Notes: generated from the sequence alone by a model not told the origin. A stretch of DNA of 64,000 nucleotides from Aurantibacter aestuarii (GCF_003008425.1 NZ_PXOQ01000009.1:813501-877500), one strand, 5' to 3'; positions 16,718 through 25,459 are shown, counted from the first letter of the stretch. Program-made: numbers and translations.

Positions 16718-17395
16718 TTAAATTTTTACAGCTCTAGTAATATGTCTTTTGCTTGGTGGACCTGGAATGCGTTTTACACTAAAACCTGCTGCTTGCATGG
16801 CGCGTCTGGCATGACCTTGCGCACAATACGTTACTAAAACGCCATTAGGTTTTAAACTTGCATACATTTTTGAGAATAAATTTTCAGTCCACAACTCAGG
16901 TTGGTCGTTAGGAGCGAATGCGTCGAAATAAATGACATCATACTGGTTTAATGAATTGATAGTTGAAAAATCTTGAAAACTTTTTTTAAAATTGAAAAAT
17001 TCTGAAAAATTTAGGTTCTTATTTTCTATAGACTGATGCATTTCTATAAAAACCTTCTCTTTATCTTCTATTGAAAAAAAATTCAGAAAATTTAGCTGTT
17101 GAACAACTTCAAGACTTATTGGATATTTTTCAACACCAATATATTCCACAAACACCTCATGTTCCATTGCATACCGGTAAGTGTTTATGGCATTTAAACC
17201 AGAACCAAATCCTATTTCTAAAACAGAGACTGAATTCGTCTGAGTCGATTCTATAAAAAAATCTAACCCAGACTTAATATAAACAAAATCTGACTCTATT
17301 ATTGCACCCGCAGTTGAGTGGTAATGTGCATTATACTTTGGATGAACCAAGGTATTAGAGCCATCCTTTGTTAGTTCAATTTTAGGAGTGTCCAA
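16718..17395 (-). CDS. mnmD: tRNA (mnm5s2U34) methyltransferase MnmD
   Basis: 225 residues, equal to the N-terminal domain of E. coli MnmC without the FAD oxidase domain. SAM motif EIGFGSGLNA (about 61-70), the catalytic YFDAFAPNDQPELW block and the late GPPSKRHITRA motif are all present. It performs the last methylation to 5-methylaminomethyl-2-thiouridine at the tRNA wobble base. The stand-alone form is common outside gammaproteobacteria. Its ATG lies 3 nt after the stop of the DUF4920 gene, so they form a pair. Confidence 0.93.
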   Translation of the reverse strand: MDTPKIELTKDGSNTLVHPKYNAHYHSTAGAIIESDFVYIKSGLDFFIESTQTNSVSVLEIGFGSGLNAINTYRYAMEHEVFVEYIGVEKYPISLEVVQQLNFLNFFSIEDKEKVFIEMHQSIENKNLNFSEFFNFKKSFQDFSTINSLNQYDVIYFDAFAPNDQPELWTENLFSKMYASLKPNGVLVTYCAQGHARRAMQAAGFSVKRIPGPPSKRHITRAVKI

Positions 17396-17398
17396 AAG

Positions 17399-17908
17399 TT
17401 ACTTTTCCAATAAAACCCCATCAGCTTCAAATGAAAACGTACGTTCTGGAGTAGTAATTGCTGCGATTTCTTCTTCAGATTTGCCCGCATCTTCTGCATA
17501 ATGTTTTAACTCATCAACAGGCATTTCATTTACGAATGCTTTACCATTTATAATAACCTCTTGACCTTTAATATCTTTTGGCATAAAGAACGCATAATCT
17601 TTAAATTTTACCCTAGCGGTCTCATCATTTCCTAAATCTACAATCATCCAACAACCTTTAGCTTGGCATACATCTAATACTTTTACCTTAGCTTTAAGGT
17701 TAATGGTATCATTTAATTTTAAATCTGAATAATTAGCCGCAAGTTTTTCTGTCTCTAAGACGTTTTCATCTGTTATTAAAGCACCAAAAGATTTATATTT
17801 AGAACTTTCCACTTCAGATTCAGAAACTTCATCGGTATTTTGAGCTTGGCTTGTTTCATTTTTACATGAGAAAAAAGCAATTAATAACAGTATATATGCA
17901 TATTTCAT
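17399..17908 (-). CDS. DUF4920 lipoprotein
   Basis: 169 residues. The lipoprotein signal MKYAYILLLIAFFSC gives a lipidated C15, then an acidic Ser/Glu linker. The DUF4920 body follows, with VLDVCQAKGCWMIVDLG (two Cys, about 89-95) and the DELKHYAEDAGKSEEEI helix. The CxxxGCW pair could bind a metal or form a disulfide, though no reaction is established. Located on the periplasmic or outer membrane side. Upstream and co-directional with mnmD. Confidence 0.87.
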   Translation of the reverse strand: MKYAYILLLIAFFSCKNETSQAQNTDEVSESEVESSKYKSFGALITDENVLETEKLAANYSDLKLNDTINLKAKVKVLDVCQAKGCWMIVDLGNDETARVKFKDYAFFMPKDIKGQEVIINGKAFVNEMPVDELKHYAEDAGKSEEEIAAITTPERTFSFEADGVLLEK

Positions 17909-17982
17909 AACACAATGGTTTTATTTTGATTAATAATTAATAATTTTAAAATAAATTTAAGGATAAAACTATACTAAAAACG

Positions 17983-17990
17983 TATTTTTG
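17983..17990 (+). promoter_or_regulatory. -7 box of the ilvE promoter
   Basis: TATTTTTG matches TAnnTTTG and lies 26 nt before the ilvE start codon, giving a leader of about 20 nt. Confidence 0.55.
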
Positions 17991-18016
17991 CAAAAAAGTA
18001 ATCTTAAAAATTTACA

Positions 18017-19078
18017 ATGACAAAACTAACTATAAATTCTGTAAAAAACTCAAAAATTGACCACGTTAACTTTAACGAATTACCATTCGGTAAGGTCTTT
18101 ACAGACCATATGTTTAGTTGTGATTATGTGAATGGTGAATGGGTAAACCCGACGATTTCGGAATACGGACCTATAAGTTTAGATCCATCTGCAAGAGTGT
18201 TTCACTATGGACAAGCGGTATTTGAAGGGATGAAAGCTTATAAAGATGAAAATGATGATATCTTTTTATTTAGACCTGAAGATAATTTTGATCGAATAAA
18301 CAAATCGGCTCATCGTTTAGCTATTCCTGAATTCCCAAAAGAATTCTTTTTTGAAGGTTTAGAACAATTATTACTTTTAGAAAAAGAATGGATTAAAACT
18401 GGAAAAGGAAATTCGTTATACATAAGACCTTTTGTTATCGCAACTCAACCAGCTATTTCTGCATCACCAGCTGAAGAATATAAATTTATGATTATTTGTT
18501 CTCCCGCAAAATCGTATTACGCAGGTGAAGTAAGAGTTATTTTTGCTGAGGAGTATAGTCGCTCTGCCAATGGTGGCGTGGGTTATGCTAAAGCAGCAGG
18601 TAATTACGGTGCACAATTTTACCCAACTAGCCTTGCACATAAGGAAGGTTACCAACAAATTATCTGGACCGATGCTAATACCCATGAGTATTTAGAAGAA
18701 GCCGGTACAATGAACATCTTTTTTAGAGTAAATGATACTTTAATTACGGCTCCTACCAGTGACCGAATTTTAGATGGAATTACGAGAAAAAGTGTCTTAC
18801 AGCTTGCAAAAGACAACAATATAGCTACTGAAGTAAGACCCGTTTCTGTTGCAGAAATTAAGGAAGCTGCAAATAACGGAAGTTTAAAAGAAATTTTTGG
18901 ATCTGGAACAGCTGCGGTAATTAATCCTATATTAGGTTTTAAACATGGAGACTTTAAGTTTGAATTACCAGCTCTAACGGATAATAATTACTCGTCGTTC
19001 TTCAAAAAAGCTTTAAACGATATACAATACAATTTGGCTGAAGACAAACACCAGTGGAGACATAAAGTGACCAAATAA
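18017..19078 (+). CDS. ilvE: Branched-chain amino acid aminotransferase
   Basis: 353 residues, fold type IV PLP enzyme of the larger (eukaryote-like) BCAT subgroup. The Schiff-base lysine is K192 in GYAKAAGNYGAQ. HYGQAVFEGMKAY near 63-75 and EEAGTMNIFF with the phosphate-binding turn are conserved. It interconverts Leu, Ile and Val with their keto acids using glutamate. Single-gene unit: its own -7 box upstream and a strong terminator right after the stop. Confidence 0.95.
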   Translation: MTKLTINSVKNSKIDHVNFNELPFGKVFTDHMFSCDYVNGEWVNPTISEYGPISLDPSARVFHYGQAVFEGMKAYKDENDDIFLFRPEDNFDRINKSAHRLAIPEFPKEFFFEGLEQLLLLEKEWIKTGKGNSLYIRPFVIATQPAISASPAEEYKFMIICSPAKSYYAGEVRVIFAEEYSRSANGGVGYAKAAGNYGAQFYPTSLAHKEGYQQIIWTDANTHEYLEEAGTMNIFFRVNDTLITAPTSDRILDGITRKSVLQLAKDNNIATEVRPVSVAEIKEAANNGSLKEIFGSGTAAVINPILGFKHGDFKFELPALTDNNYSSFFKKALNDIQYNLAEDKHQWRHKVTK

Positions 19079-19082
19079 AAAT

Positions 19083-19113
19083 AAAAAAAAGCCTCGATTG
19101 AGGCTTTTTTTTT
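19083..19113. terminator. Terminator between ilvE and the convergent MazG-like gene
   Basis: GCCTC (19091-19095), loop GATT, GAGGC (19100-19104), flanked by eight A and nine T. It works for ilvE on the plus strand and can also work on the minus strand. Confidence 0.85.
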
Positions 19114-19498
19114 ATGAGTTAATAATATCTTTAATATTGGGTCTAAAATAGTTAGGTCCTTTTAAAACCTTACCGTCTTCTCGGTAAATTGGCTCGCCAT
19201 CTTGACCTAATTTACTCATATTACTGCGTTGTATTTCATTAAACACTTCTTCAATTTTATACTGCAAACCATGCTCTATAATGGTTCCACATAAAATATA
19301 CAACATATCGCCTAAAGCATCTGCAACTTCAACCAAATCATTATTATTTGCAGCTTCTAAATATTCTTCATTTTCCTCTTTCATCAAATCGAAACGTAGC
19401 TTATTTTTTGCTACTCCTAAATCGGCTTGAGGGATTTCTTTATGACCTATCTTGAATGCGGTATGAAACGCTTTTACAGCATCAATTTTATCTTTCAT
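19112..19498 (-). CDS. MazG-like all-alpha nucleotide pyrophosphohydrolase
   Basis: 128 residues, all helical. The metal site typical of the fold is present: EENEEYLEAA (about 46-55) and VEVADALGDMLY (about 61-72), with Glu/Asp in the EExxE and DALGD positions. A C-terminal segment with GEPIYREDGKVLKGPNY is typical of the subgroup also seen in phage and plant proteins. It should hydrolyse an NTP or dNTP to the monophosphate. The specific substrate is unknown. Confidence 0.85.
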   Translation of the reverse strand: MKDKIDAVKAFHTAFKIGHKEIPQADLGVAKNKLRFDLMKEENEEYLEAANNNDLVEVADALGDMLYILCGTIIEHGLQYKIEEVFNEIQRSNMSKLGQDGEPIYREDGKVLKGPNYFRPNIKDIINS

Positions 19499-19570
19499 AT
19501 TAATCTATAATTAGTTACAAATTGTTTATTTTTGAAAGATAATAACTTTTATAGAATTAAGCCGCTTTAT

Positions 19571-19756
19571 ATGTTTAGTAAAGGTCAAATTGTTTTTGGT
19601 GTATTATTCGCAATAGTATTTGCTATTATTATTGGATTTATGTACCGAAAAGATTTAAAATTACACAAACATCATTTTAAAGGTTCATTATGGGTTTTAT
19701 TAGCCTTTATTGGATTTATAGGTTTAATTGTTGCTATAAAAGTCATTTTTAAATAA
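19571..19756 (+). CDS. 61-residue two-helix membrane protein
   Basis: The ATG at 19571 is chosen. A TTG 13 codons earlier keeps the frame open, but MFSKGQIVFGVLFAIVFAI is a natural start of this flavobacterial family. Helices at about 6-24 and 40-59 are joined by the basic loop YRKDLKLHKHHFKGS. Function is unknown. It lies 12 nt before an SRPBCC-domain gene on the same strand and is probably co-transcribed with it and crcB. Confidence 0.75.
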   Translation: MFSKGQIVFGVLFAIVFAIIIGFMYRKDLKLHKHHFKGSLWVLLAFIGFIGLIVAIKVIFK

Positions 19757-19768
19757 AACCAAACCACC

Positions 19769-20791
19769 ATGAAAATTCTTAAATATTTTTTTTTTATTGT
19801 CTTAATTACTTGTATTGCAGGAGCCATTTATATTGCCGTACAACCAAGCTCTTATAGTTTTGAAAGAACAAAAGTCATAAACGCTCCAAAAGAATTGGTT
19901 TTTGACATGGTTAACACCTATAAAGAATGGCCAAAATTTTCTCCTTGGTTAGAGCAAGATAAAAATGCCACCTTGACTTATAACACCATAGAAAAAGGTA
20001 AAAACAGTAGTTACTCTTGGAATGGAGAAGTTTTAGGAGAAGGAAAAATGACTACATTAAGTGCTTATGAGTTTGATAGTATTACTCAGAAAATAGAATT
20101 TTTTAAACCTTTTGAAAGTAATGCTTCCATAAAATGGAATTTCAAAACTTTAGGGAATAAAACTGAAGTAACCTGGAAAATGTCTGGAAAACAAGATTTT
20201 ATGACTAAAATGTATACCGCTTTTAATGGTAGTATTGAAGAAAATACAGCTCCAGACTTTGAGCGTGGATTATTTAAGCTAGATAGCACTGTAACATCTA
20301 ACATGCGCGCCTACAACATTAAAGTAAATGGGGTTACAGAACACAGTGGCGGCTTCTATTTATATAACAGTACTGCAACTTCTATAGATGGTATGAAGCC
20401 TAAAATGAAGCAAATGATATCTCATTTACGGGCTTTTGTAACAACCAACAATATAAACACTTCTGGAAATCTTTTTATTATATATCACAACTGGGATATG
20501 GAAAACAACAGTGTTTTATTTTCTTGTGCCTTACCAACTTCTAGTAAAGTTGTAACAACCGATGCCACGATTTTAACAGGTCAGTTAGAACCTTTTAAAG
20601 CATTAAAAACAACTCTTACTGGAGACTATGTTAATTTAAAAGAAGCTTGGGACAAATCTTACGAGTATATTAAACAATACAACTTAGAGCCAAAAGTAGA
20701 TGGCATTGCTATTGAAAGCTATTTAAATTCTCCAGAAAACACAATTAACCCAGCAAATCTTAAAACGGAAATCTTTATCCAGCTTAACTAA
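19769..20791 (+). CDS. SRPBCC (START-like) protein fused to a GyrI-like domain
   Basis: 340 residues. An N-terminal membrane anchor or signal (about 1-25) is followed by a polyketide cyclase-like SRPBCC domain (about 30-165, with NAPKELVFDMVNTYKEWPKF at its start). A GyrI/SOUL-like effector-binding domain follows (about 180-340). Both folds bind hydrophobic small molecules. No ligand can be read from sequence. It sits between a small membrane gene and crcB (5-nt gap), in a likely three-gene operon. Confidence 0.82.
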   Translation: MKILKYFFFIVLITCIAGAIYIAVQPSSYSFERTKVINAPKELVFDMVNTYKEWPKFSPWLEQDKNATLTYNTIEKGKNSSYSWNGEVLGEGKMTTLSAYEFDSITQKIEFFKPFESNASIKWNFKTLGNKTEVTWKMSGKQDFMTKMYTAFNGSIEENTAPDFERGLFKLDSTVTSNMRAYNIKVNGVTEHSGGFYLYNSTATSIDGMKPKMKQMISHLRAFVTTNNINTSGNLFIIYHNWDMENNSVLFSCALPTSSKVVTTDATILTGQLEPFKALKTTLTGDYVNLKEAWDKSYEYIKQYNLEPKVDGIAIESYLNSPENTINPANLKTEIFIQLN

Positions 20792-20796
20792 GCATT

Positions 20797-21159
20797 ATGA
20801 AACAGGTTTTTCTGGTTTTTTTAGGTGGTGGTTTAGGTAGTGTGCTTCGATTTCTTATAGGTAAACTATATAACACACAGCAATTTCCATTAGGCACTTT
20901 TTTGGTCAACTGCATAGGCTGCCTTCTTATTGGCTTAATTATTGGATATGGTCTAAAGCAACAGTCTTTTTTAAAAGAACACCACATTCTTATATTAGCG
21001 ACTGGTTTTTGTGGCGGATTCACAACCTTTTCTTCCTTTGCTTATGAAAATGTATCTCTTTTAAAATTTGGCGAGTTTTACAATTTTGCGCTATATACCA
21101 TTGCTAGCTTAGTTATTGGCTTTTCCGCTGTATTTCTTGGGTTATATTTAACCAAATAA
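20797..21159 (+). CDS. crcB: Fluoride channel CrcB/FluC
   Basis: 120 residues, four helices. Family landmarks are GGGLGSVLRF near the N-terminus, PLGTFLVNCIGCLLIG with the conserved Asn, and GFCGGFTTFSSF with the Phe box and the Na+-site region. It forms a dual-topology dimer that exports fluoride. The 5-nt gap to the previous gene leaves no room for a fluoride riboswitch. Only one crcB copy is visible here. Confidence 0.95.
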   Translation: MKQVFLVFLGGGLGSVLRFLIGKLYNTQQFPLGTFLVNCIGCLLIGLIIGYGLKQQSFLKEHHILILATGFCGGFTTFSSFAYENVSLLKFGEFYNFALYTIASLVIGFSAVFLGLYLTK

Positions 21160-21181
21160 CACACTAAATTTATAAGATTAT

Positions 21182-21189
21182 TAATTTTG
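21182..21189 (+). promoter_or_regulatory. -7 box of the glnK-amtB promoter
   Basis: TAATTTTG fits TAnnTTTG. It lies 106 nt before the PII start, so the transcript would have a leader of about 100 nt, AT-rich with runs of T and repeated ATTTTC. Confidence 0.45.
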
Positions 21190-21294
21190 CATACATGAAA
21201 TTTTCATTTTCATAAAAATTTTCAGGCTTCTTCATTTTTTTAAATTTCTCGTTTTTTTAATGTTACTTTTATTGTCGAGATACATTAATTAAAG

Positions 21295-21633
21295 ATGAAA
21301 AAAATAGAAGCCATCATTAGAAAATCGCAATTTGAAGAGGTCAAAGAGGCTCTTCATGAGATAGAAGTTAATTTTTTTACTTATTGGGATGTTACTGGAG
21401 TTGGTAACGAAGAAAAAGGACATGTGTATCGTGGGGTTTCCTATAGCACAACTTCAATTCCAAGACGATATTTATCTATAGTCGTTTCCGATGATTTTTT
21501 ACAAATAACCATAGACACTATTTTAAAACATGCCTTTACTGGAGAAGTTGGTGATGGTAAAATTTTCGTTTCTCCTATTGAAGAAGCCTACAGAATACGC
21601 ACCAAAGAAACAGGTGCTAAAACCTTAAATTAA
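21295..21633 (+). CDS. glnK: Nitrogen regulatory protein PII
   Basis: 112 residues, the standard PII length. The T-loop reads GHVYRGVSYSTTSIPRR with Tyr50 at the position uridylylated in proteobacteria. The B-loop is TGEVGDGKIFV (about 80-90), which binds ATP/ADP and 2-oxoglutarate. The C-loop has YRIRTKETG. It senses carbon/nitrogen status and blocks the Amt pore when nitrogen is plentiful. It lies 23 nt before amtB, the universal pairing. Confidence 0.95.
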   Translation: MKKIEAIIRKSQFEEVKEALHEIEVNFFTYWDVTGVGNEEKGHVYRGVSYSTTSIPRRYLSIVVSDDFLQITIDTILKHAFTGEVGDGKIFVSPIEEAYRIRTKETGAKTLN

Positions 21634-21656
21634 TTGCAATAAAATATTTAGAACTC

Positions 21657-22889
21657 ATGAATGAAGCTTTATTTACAACAAATAATCTTTGGATGATGAT
21701 ATGCATTGCTTTAGTGTTTATAATGCACTTAGGCTTTTCATTATTAGAAATAGGTTTAACCAGATCTAAAAACACCATAAATATTTTGTTTAAAAATGTT
21801 ATGGTAATTATTATTGGGCTTCTAAGCTATACTTTTATTGGTTTTAGTTTAATGTATCCTGGAGAATACTTTTCCGGAATGTTTGCTGGTTTTGCAGGAT
21901 TTGGCGTTAATATCCCTGAAAATGGCTTAACAGCAGAATATTATAATGGACAATATACCTATTGGACAGAGTTTTTATTTCAGGCCATGTTTGCCGCAAC
22001 CGCAGCAACTATTGTTTCTGGTGCAGTTGCAGAGCGAATGAAACTTTCTGCATTTATAATTTTTTCTATAGTCTATGTAGGTGTGGTTTATCCTTTAGTT
22101 GGTATGTGGAAATGGGGCGGTGGATTTCTAGAAGCATTAGGTTTTTATGATTTTGCTGGTTCTACAATTGTACATTCTGTTGGTGGTTGGGCTGCTGTAG
22201 TTGCAGTATGGCTATTAGGAGCAAGAATTGGAAAATTTACAAAAAAAGGAATTGGTGTCATTCCTGGACACAACGTACCATTAGCTACTGCTGGTGTATT
22301 TTTACTTTGGTTTGGATGGTTTGGTTTTAATGGCGGATCAGTATTGTCTGCAAATCCGGGAGCTACTTCTTTAACTTTAGTAACCACTTGTTTAGCTGCT
22401 GCTGGCGGTGGTTTGGGAGCTGCAATTATAGGCTTAATTAAATATAAAGAAAACGATTTATCGATGCTTTTAAATGGTATTCTTGGTGGTTTAGTTGGTG
22501 TTACCGCAGGAGCAGATGTGATGTCGGTTACCGATGCTATATGTGTTGGCTTTATTGCTGGCGGTATTGTTGTTTTTGCAATAAGCTTATTCGATAAATT
22601 AAAATTAGACGATCCTGTTGGAGCTATTTCTGTACATTTATGTTGTGGTATATGGGGTACGTTAGCTGTTGGTATATTTGGAGAATTGGCAAGTTTAAGC
22701 CAATTTTTTAACCAGTTACTTGGTGTAGGTTGTGTTGCAGTTTTCTGTTTAATTACGTCATTTATCATATTAATTCTTTTAAAGAAAACTATTGGTTTAA
22801 GAGTTTCTAGAGCCGAAGAAGTTGATGGTTTGGACGCTCATGAACATGGCATGTCTGCTTATCCATATTTTAGAATAAACGATATTTAG
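21657..22889 (+). CDS. amtB: Ammonium transporter
   Basis: 410 residues, about 11 helices. Amt landmarks include the phenylalanine-gate and twin-histidine regions: TIVHSVGGWAAVV carries the first conserved His, and AISVHLCCGIWG the second. FLLWFGWFGFNGGS is also conserved. It moves ammonium into the cell under nitrogen limitation and is controlled by PII from the preceding gene. Its TAG stop interlocks with the stop of the convergent DUF1684 gene (4-nt overlap), and no terminator hairpin is seen. Confidence 0.95.
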   Translation: MNEALFTTNNLWMMICIALVFIMHLGFSLLEIGLTRSKNTINILFKNVMVIIIGLLSYTFIGFSLMYPGEYFSGMFAGFAGFGVNIPENGLTAEYYNGQYTYWTEFLFQAMFAATAATIVSGAVAERMKLSAFIIFSIVYVGVVYPLVGMWKWGGGFLEALGFYDFAGSTIVHSVGGWAAVVAVWLLGARIGKFTKKGIGVIPGHNVPLATAGVFLLWFGWFGFNGGSVLSANPGATSLTLVTTCLAAAGGGLGAAIIGLIKYKENDLSMLLNGILGGLVGVTAGADVMSVTDAICVGFIAGGIVVFAISLFDKLKLDDPVGAISVHLCCGIWGTLAVGIFGELASLSQFFNQLLGVGCVAVFCLITSFIILILLKKTIGLRVSRAEEVDGLDAHEHGMSAYPYFRINDI

Positions 22890-23491
22890 TGTTTTTTAAA
22901 CGCCTTTACTCCTGCTTCTACTTTTAAATCTAAACTATTCTCTAATGGCACAACCGGACAAGAATATTTAGGGTTATAAGCGCAATACGGATTAAAAGCT
23001 TCATTGAAATCTAAGATTAACATATTAGATGCTGGAATTCTTAATTCAATATAGCGTCCGCCACCATAAGTGGTGTCTCCATTGGTTTCATCTATAAATG
23101 GTAAGAACAAGTAATCCTCATAACCTTCTGTAGTTAATAATTCTTTATTTTGATACACATTAAGCTGGTAAGGTTTCCCTTTTATTTTAAAATGAAGCAC
23201 GCCGTAAACTCTATAAAGCGGCGTTCTACCCGTAGAAGTTTGCATTTCAAAGTATTCTGAATTTGGAGTTGGCTTCAACTCTGCTTCCACTTTAAAATCT
23301 TCATTAAAACCATAAAAATCTAAAGCTTTGAAAGTTTTTAAATCCTTCGCCGTTAAAGGAGATTCTGAAGCGTCTTTAAATTTCGCATTTTGAGACTTCT
23401 GGTAGCTCGTTTCTCCAAGTATTGGTTCTTTCTTTTGAGCACAACTCAAGCTTGTAAAAAGTACAATTATCGGTAGAATTAGGTATTTCAT
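22886..23491 (-). CDS. DUF1684 secreted protein or lipoprotein
   Basis: 201 residues. An N-terminal signal ends around TSLSCAQKK, which could be a lipobox or an ordinary signal cleavage site. The DUF1684 core includes FYGFNEDFKVEAELKP, GGRYIELRIP and the C-terminal NPYCAYNPKYSCPVVP, whose cysteines are conserved in the family. Function is unknown; the location is the cell envelope. It converges on amtB with interlocked stop codons. Confidence 0.87.
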   Translation of the reverse strand: MKYLILPIIVLFTSLSCAQKKEPILGETSYQKSQNAKFKDASESPLTAKDLKTFKALDFYGFNEDFKVEAELKPTPNSEYFEMQTSTGRTPLYRVYGVLHFKIKGKPYQLNVYQNKELLTTEGYEDYLFLPFIDETNGDTTYGGGRYIELRIPASNMLILDFNEAFNPYCAYNPKYSCPVVPLENSLDLKVEAGVKAFKKH

Positions 23492-23569
23492 AGTAAATAA
23501 ATGTTGTTTTGTAAAAATATAATAATAATTACTTATGTTTATACAAAATATTTAAAATCATGACATTTT

Positions 23570-23692
23570 CATACGTCACAACCTTTTGTAAATCGAGAGT
23601 TTCGCTTTTAAGCGGACGTATGTATTTGTTTTTTTAATATAGATATTATAGAAATCAATCTTAAAACGTCCAACTTAATTGTTGGACGTTTT
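23570..23692 (+). promoter_or_regulatory. Structured leader with terminator/antiterminator logic before the MFS gene
   Basis: A closing stem CATACGTC (23570-23577) with GACGTATG (23615-23622) encloses two small hairpins: ACAA/TTGT (23578-23589) and CGCTT/AAGCG (23603-23614). An intrinsic terminator follows at 23663-23692, 26 nt before the MFS ATG. GGACGT (23614-23619), part of the closing stem, is also complementary to ACGTCC (23666-23671) in the terminator's 5' arm. The two folds exclude each other. A promoter-like TTTTG (23507-23511), 22-nt spacer and TATGTTTA (23534-23541) lie upstream. This is the layout of a transcriptional riboswitch or leader attenuator. No known class is recognised. 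A 25-codon frame (23560-23637) overlaps it. Confidence 0.6.
23663..23692 (+). terminator. Strong terminator hairpin in the leader of the MFS gene
   Basis: A perfect 12-bp stem, AAAACGTCCAAC (23663-23674) with GTTGGACGTTTT (23681-23692), loop TTAATT, then the U-rich tail ACTTTTAT. It lies upstream of two divergent genes, so it can only end a transcript that starts inside this intergenic region. Confidence 0.85.
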
Positions 23693-23718
23693 ACTTTTAT
23701 AAACAGATTAATTAGTAC

Positions 23719-24912
23719 ATGAAATCAATAACTACAACATACATAAATACTTTTAAGGGCTTATCTAAAGAGGTTTGGTGGCTAGCTTTAGTAACTTTTA
23801 TAAATAGAGCAGGTACTATGGTTATTCCTTTCTTGTCGCTTTATTTAAGAGAAGATTTAGGATTTAGCTACAAGCAAGTGGGCTGGATTATGGCGTCTTT
23901 TGGTTTAGGTTCTGTTTTAGGTTCTTGGATTGGAGGAAAACTTACCGATAAAATTGGCTTTTATAAAGTAATGACTTACAGTCTTTTTATCTCTGGATTA
24001 CTTTTTATTGGTATACAATTTTTAAACACTTTTATCACTTTGTGTCTTGGTATTTTTATTTTAATGATGATTGCGGATAGTTTTAGACCTGCTATGTTTG
24101 TAGCCTTAAGTACTTACAGTAAACCTGAAAACAAAACCCGTAGCGTAACTTTAATACGTTTAGCCATAAATTTAGGATTTTCTGCAGGACCAGCTATTGG
24201 CGGATTAATTATCTCACAAATTGGCTACAACGGATTGTTTTGGGTAGATGGTTTAACTTGTATACTAGCCACTTTATTATTTATACAAGTTTTAAATCCT
24301 AAAAAAGCACGTATACAGGATGGTATTAAGGTTTTGCATCCCGATTCCGCCTACAAAGATTTTTCTTTTTTATGGTTTTTGGTTGGTTTAGTGTTGTTTG
24401 GAATTGTCTTTTTACAGTATTTTTCAACCATGCCAATTTACTATAAAGATATTCATGGTTTAACCGAATATGAAATTGGTTTACTTTTAGGATTTAATGG
24501 CCTGTTTATTTTCATATTTGAAATGCCTTTAATTAAGTGGCTAGAACATAAAACCTTTACTAAACTTAATTTAATTGCATTTGGTGCTCTATTAACTTTG
24601 CTCAGTTTTGTAGTTATAAATTTAACTGGCTGGTCTGGTATTTTAATAGTTGGAATGTTTTTAATGACTGTTGGAGAAATGATTGCCTTTCCTTTTGCCA
24701 ATGCTTTTGCATTAGAACGCGCTAAAAAAGGAAACCAAGGTGAATATATGGCGTTGTTCTCTATTGCTTTTTCTGCAGGACATATATTTGGTCACAAAAC
24801 AGGTATGGATTTGGTAAGCCTGTTTAATTTTGAAACAACTTGGTACATTATGGCTTTTTTAGGCTTCGTGTGTATGCTGGTTTTTATGTTTTTAAGAAGA
24901 AGAGCAAAATGA
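23719..24912 (+). CDS. MFS transporter (DHA1-like), substrate unknown
   Basis: 397 residues, about 12 helices. The MFS loop 2-3 motif is GSWIGGKLTDKIGFYKVM (about 73-90), and IRLAINLGFSAGPAIGG resembles the motif C region of drug/H+ antiporters. It is therefore an inner-membrane secondary exporter, more likely of a small molecule or drug than a sugar importer. Its expression is probably conditional, because a terminator with a competing leader fold lies just before it. It ends 13 nt before the convergent gene at 24926. Confidence 0.88.
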   Translation: MKSITTTYINTFKGLSKEVWWLALVTFINRAGTMVIPFLSLYLREDLGFSYKQVGWIMASFGLGSVLGSWIGGKLTDKIGFYKVMTYSLFISGLLFIGIQFLNTFITLCLGIFILMMIADSFRPAMFVALSTYSKPENKTRSVTLIRLAINLGFSAGPAIGGLIISQIGYNGLFWVDGLTCILATLLFIQVLNPKKARIQDGIKVLHPDSAYKDFSFLWFLVGLVLFGIVFLQYFSTMPIYYKDIHGLTEYEIGLLLGFNGLFIFIFEMPLIKWLEHKTFTKLNLIAFGALLTLLSFVVINLTGWSGILIVGMFLMTVGEMIAFPFANAFALERAKKGNQGEYMALFSIAFSAGHIFGHKTGMDLVSLFNFETTWYIMAFLGFVCMLVFMFLRRRAK

Positions 24913-24925
24913 ATATTAAAAAAAA

Positions 24926-25459
24926 TCACTCAGTCTTTATTTGACGATTGATAGACCCTAAATATAAGTTTAACTCTTTTAGAAATACTTCTTCAATGTC
25001 TATTGTATCGTCTTCAAACCTATTATGGCCAAGACTCTGTAAATCTATTAATTTCTTGTCATGAAATACGTATATACCACTATATCCACCATCAAATTTC
25101 TTGTAATTAAATTCATTTAGTTCTTTATCCCATAAGAATTGTTTAAACTTATCCGATACAAGAAATAATAATTCATTTTTTAAATAGAAAGAGTATTCTT
25201 GTACTCCGTTGGATAAATATATTATAACTTCTATTTTTCTAACTTTTTCTTCATTATCTATATATCCAGTTAAACTTAATCCTCCATCAGCAGACTGCTC
25301 CAAAAATTTTGGATTTTTAATAAATACTTTTTTTAAAGATTTATTTTTATCAATAAAACTAACTTCTTTATAAATATCAGGATACTTCCTAGATAAGTCT
25401 TGTCCGTAACACGACATGCAAATCATGAATATTAATAAAGCGGAAAGCTTGGATTTCAT
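24926..25459 (-). CDS. Secreted protein of unknown function
   Basis: 177 residues from the ATG at 25459. An upstream ATG eight codons earlier exists, but MKSKLSALLIFMICMSCYGQ is a complete signal peptide, so the inner start is preferred. Cleavage is probably after CYGQ, or C may be lipidated. The body is beta-rich and charged, with many Tyr and Lys. I recognise no family. The gene is flanked by the MFS gene (convergent) and by a CocE-like hydrolase upstream on the same strand. Base composition matches the neighbours. Confidence 0.65.
   Translation of the reverse strand: MKSKLSALLIFMICMSCYGQDLSRKYPDIYKEVSFIDKNKSLKKVFIKNPKFLEQSADGGLSLTGYIDNEEKVRKIEVIIYLSNGVQEYSFYLKNELLFLVSDKFKQFLWDKELNEFNYKKFDGGYSGIYVFHDKKLIDLQSLGHNRFEDDTIDIEEVFLKELNLYLGSINRQIKTE

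Noticed and set aside
20792-20796. A fluoride riboswitch before crcB
   Set aside because: The gap to the previous gene is only 5 nt.
22145-22768. A 207-codon frame antisense to amtB
   Set aside because: Pro/Thr/Ala-rich composition, no family and full overlap with the certain amtB. It is a mirror of amtB codon use.
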